From Comamonadaceae bacterium (lineage in GTDB: Bacteria > Pseudomonadota > Gammaproteobacteria > Burkholderiales > Burkholderiaceae_C), in NCBI GenBank assembly GCA_947460165.1, contig CANHKH010000211.1, forward strand, positions 1 to 6,224: 6,224 nucleotides of DNA, read 5' to 3'. Of the stretch, positions 4,965 to 6,224 are shown in pieces. Below the pieces are notes generated by a model. The model saw only the letters and a program-made list of their open reading frames with translations, did no database searches and was not told where the DNA came from. Each line of letters opens with the position of its first letter. Position 1 is the stretch's first letter. A program made the translations under genes and the position numbers.

Positions 4965-6224
4965 ACGCCCCTTCACAAACACCCTCCCCCAGCTCCGCGC
5001 TGTACGCGGAGCCAAGAGACCAGCTGAGCGCCGAGGCCAGCTTGGTGGCCGCCTTGCTCGCACTCGACGGCGCGGGCCTGGGCGGCGTGGCCTTGCGCGC
5101 ACCGGCCTGCGCCTTGCGCAGCGATTGGCTGGCCTTGCTGCGCGGCTTGCTGCCCGCAGCCACCCCCTTCAGGCGCCTGCCTTTGCATGCCAGCAGCGCG
5201 GCGCTGCTGGGCGGGCTGGACCTGTCAGCCAGCTTGCACAGCGGCCGGGTGCAGGCCCAGCCAGGTCTTTTGGCCCAGGCCCACCAAGGCTGGCTGGTGC
5301 TGGGCATGGCCGAGCGCGTGCCCGCCCACATGACGGCGCAGCTGTGCGCCGCCCTGGACACCCACGAGGTGCGGCTGGAACGCGAGGGCCTGACGCAGTT
5401 GCACCCCGCCCACATTGCCCTGGTGGCGCTGGACGAGGGCATGGACGACGACGAGCAGTTGCCGGCGGCGCTGCTGGACCGGCTGGCCTTTCAATTGCCG
5501 CTTGAAAGCGGCCCGGATGAGGCGCTCTGGCAGGCCCAAGACCTGGCCGCTGCGCGCCTGCGCTTGCCCCAAGTGAGCTTGCCAGACCGCGTGCTGCAGG
5601 CCGTGTGCGCAGCCTCGCTGGCCTTGGGCGTGAACTCCATGCGCGCCCCGCTCATGGCCTTGCGCTGCGCCCGAGCGCTGGCCGCCCTCGACGGCCAAGA
5701 CGAGGTCAGTGAAGACCACGCCAGCATGGCCGTGCGCTTGGTGCTTGCGCCCCGGGCCACCCGTTTGCCTGCCAGCGAGCCCGTGCCCGCTGAGCCGCAG
5801 CCTGCGCCTGACTCACCTGAGCCCAAGGAGTCAGAGGAGCCACCACCGGACAAAGAAGCACCACCGCCTGACGACACACCAGACGCAGGCGCCGAACCAG
5901 AACAAACCGAAGACACCGGCGAAGACAGCCCGGAAGACCTCGCCCTGCCGCAGGGCGCGCTGGAGGAACTGCTGGTGCAAGCCGCGCTCGCGGCCCTGCC
6001 GCCTGGCCTCTTGGCCGCCCTCAAGGCCGGGCAGATGCAACGCAGCGCTTCTGCGGCCCAAGGCCGCGCGGGCGCCTTGCAAAAAAGCCTGCAGCGCGGC
6101 CGGCCTGTGGGCACGCGCCGTGGCGAGCTGCGCTCGGGCGCACGGCTGCACCTGCTGGACACCTTGCGTGCCGCCGCCCCCTGGCAGCGCTGGCGCCACC
6201 AGCAAGCCGACGCTGCAGCCAGCA
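4961..6224 (+). CDS. bchD: Magnesium chelatase subunit D, 3'-truncated
   Basis: Partner of BchI in the magnesium chelatase motor and the link to BchH; cytosolic. The frame stays open from a GTG at 4961 to the window end, 421 residues visible (family about 550-650), so the C-terminal integrin-I/VWA-like domain is missing here. Residues about 24-265 form the degenerate AAA+ module. It has GLGGVALRAPA (39-49) where BchI has Walker A, with no GKS/T, as usual for BchD. It also has LPLHASSAALLGGLDL (73-88), GWLVLGMAERVP (110-121), ALDEGMDDDEQLPAALLDRLAF (156-177) and GVNSMRAPLMALRCARALAAL (223-243). Residues about 271-328 are a Pro/Glu/Asp-rich linker. A following segment, RGRPVGTRRGELRSGARLHLLDTLRAAAPWQ (379-409), is a typical BchD conserved block before the VWA domain. 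The start lies 64 bases after the bchI stop, with AGGA upstream. The pair is surely co-transcribed. Confidence 0.92.
   Translation, partial: MNAPSQTPSPSSALYAEPRDQLSAEASLVAALLALDGAGLGGVALRAPACALRSDWLALLRGLLPAATPFRRLPLHASSAALLGGLDLSASLHSGRVQAQPGLLAQAHQGWLVLGMAERVPAHMTAQLCAALDTHEVRLEREGLTQLHPAHIALVALDEGMDDDEQLPAALLDRLAFQLPLESGPDEALWQAQDLAAARLRLPQVSLPDRVLQAVCAASLALGVNSMRAPLMALRCARALAALDGQDEVSEDHASMAVRLVLAPRATRLPASEPVPAEPQPAPDSPEPKESEEPPPDKEAPPPDDTPDAGAEPEQTEDTGEDSPEDLALPQGALEELLVQAALAALPPGLLAALKAGQMQRSASAAQGRAGALQKSLQRGRPVGTRRGELRSGARLHLLDTLRAAAPWQRWRHQQADAAAS

Noticed and set aside
3754..5442. 562-codon open frame on the minus strand
   Set aside because: It is antisense to bchI and bchD, whose conserved motifs settle the coding strand. 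Its translation is low-complexity Gln/Gly/His/Ala.
4909..5505. 198-codon plus-strand frame after bchI
   Set aside because: It overlaps the start of bchD in another register. Its Arg/Gly/Pro-rich translation matches nothing, whereas the GTG-4961 frame gives clear BchD blocks through to the window end.

Overview
The window looks like a high-GC betaproteobacterial chromosome, most likely a phototrophic member of the Comamonadaceae/Burkholderiales (Rhodoferax-, Limnohabitans- or Rubrivivax-like). This rests on GC-rich codon use, on a Pseudomonas/beta-type phosphonatase, and on two bacteriochlorophyll genes, bchI and bchD. The genus is inferred from protein character, not from a database search.

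Layout. (1) 2-649, plus strand: the 3' three quarters of phnX, phosphonoacetaldehyde hydrolase, cut by the left edge. (2) 650-949: a 300-base convergent intergenic region with no credible gene but several inverted repeats. These include a strong bidirectional terminator at 874-912 and a second terminator-like hairpin for minus-strand transcripts at 769-808. (3) 950-3647, minus strand: a two-gene operon for an exported molybdenum hydroxylase of the isoquinoline 1-oxidoreductase (IorAB) type. The 2Fe-2S subunit comes first, then the molybdopterin subunit, which carries a Tat signal. (4) 3648-3867: a divergent control region packed with palindromes, with one good minus-strand promoter. (5) 3868-6224, plus strand: bchI, then bchD, which is cut by the right edge. 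They encode the AAA+ motor subunits of magnesium chelatase. The bchD gene starts at a GTG.

How the genes work together. BchI and BchD form the ATP-driven complex that, with BchH (not in the window), inserts Mg2+ into protoporphyrin IX, the first committed step of bacteriochlorophyll synthesis. This is therefore probably an edge of a photosynthesis gene cluster. The Mo-hydroxylase pair is a separate periplasmic enzyme of unknown substrate that shares only the divergent promoter region with bchI. PhnX belongs to 2-aminoethylphosphonate catabolism and is insulated by the terminators.

Most worth a second look: the divergent region, where both leaders can form strong, mutually exclusive hairpins and where one element (TGCAG + GGCGAT) occurs three times; and the bchI-bchD junction, where a 23-codon reading frame overlaps the bchI stop at one end and the bchD GTG start at the other. 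I found no CRISPR array, insertion sequence, tRNA or rRNA, and no clearly new multi-gene system.
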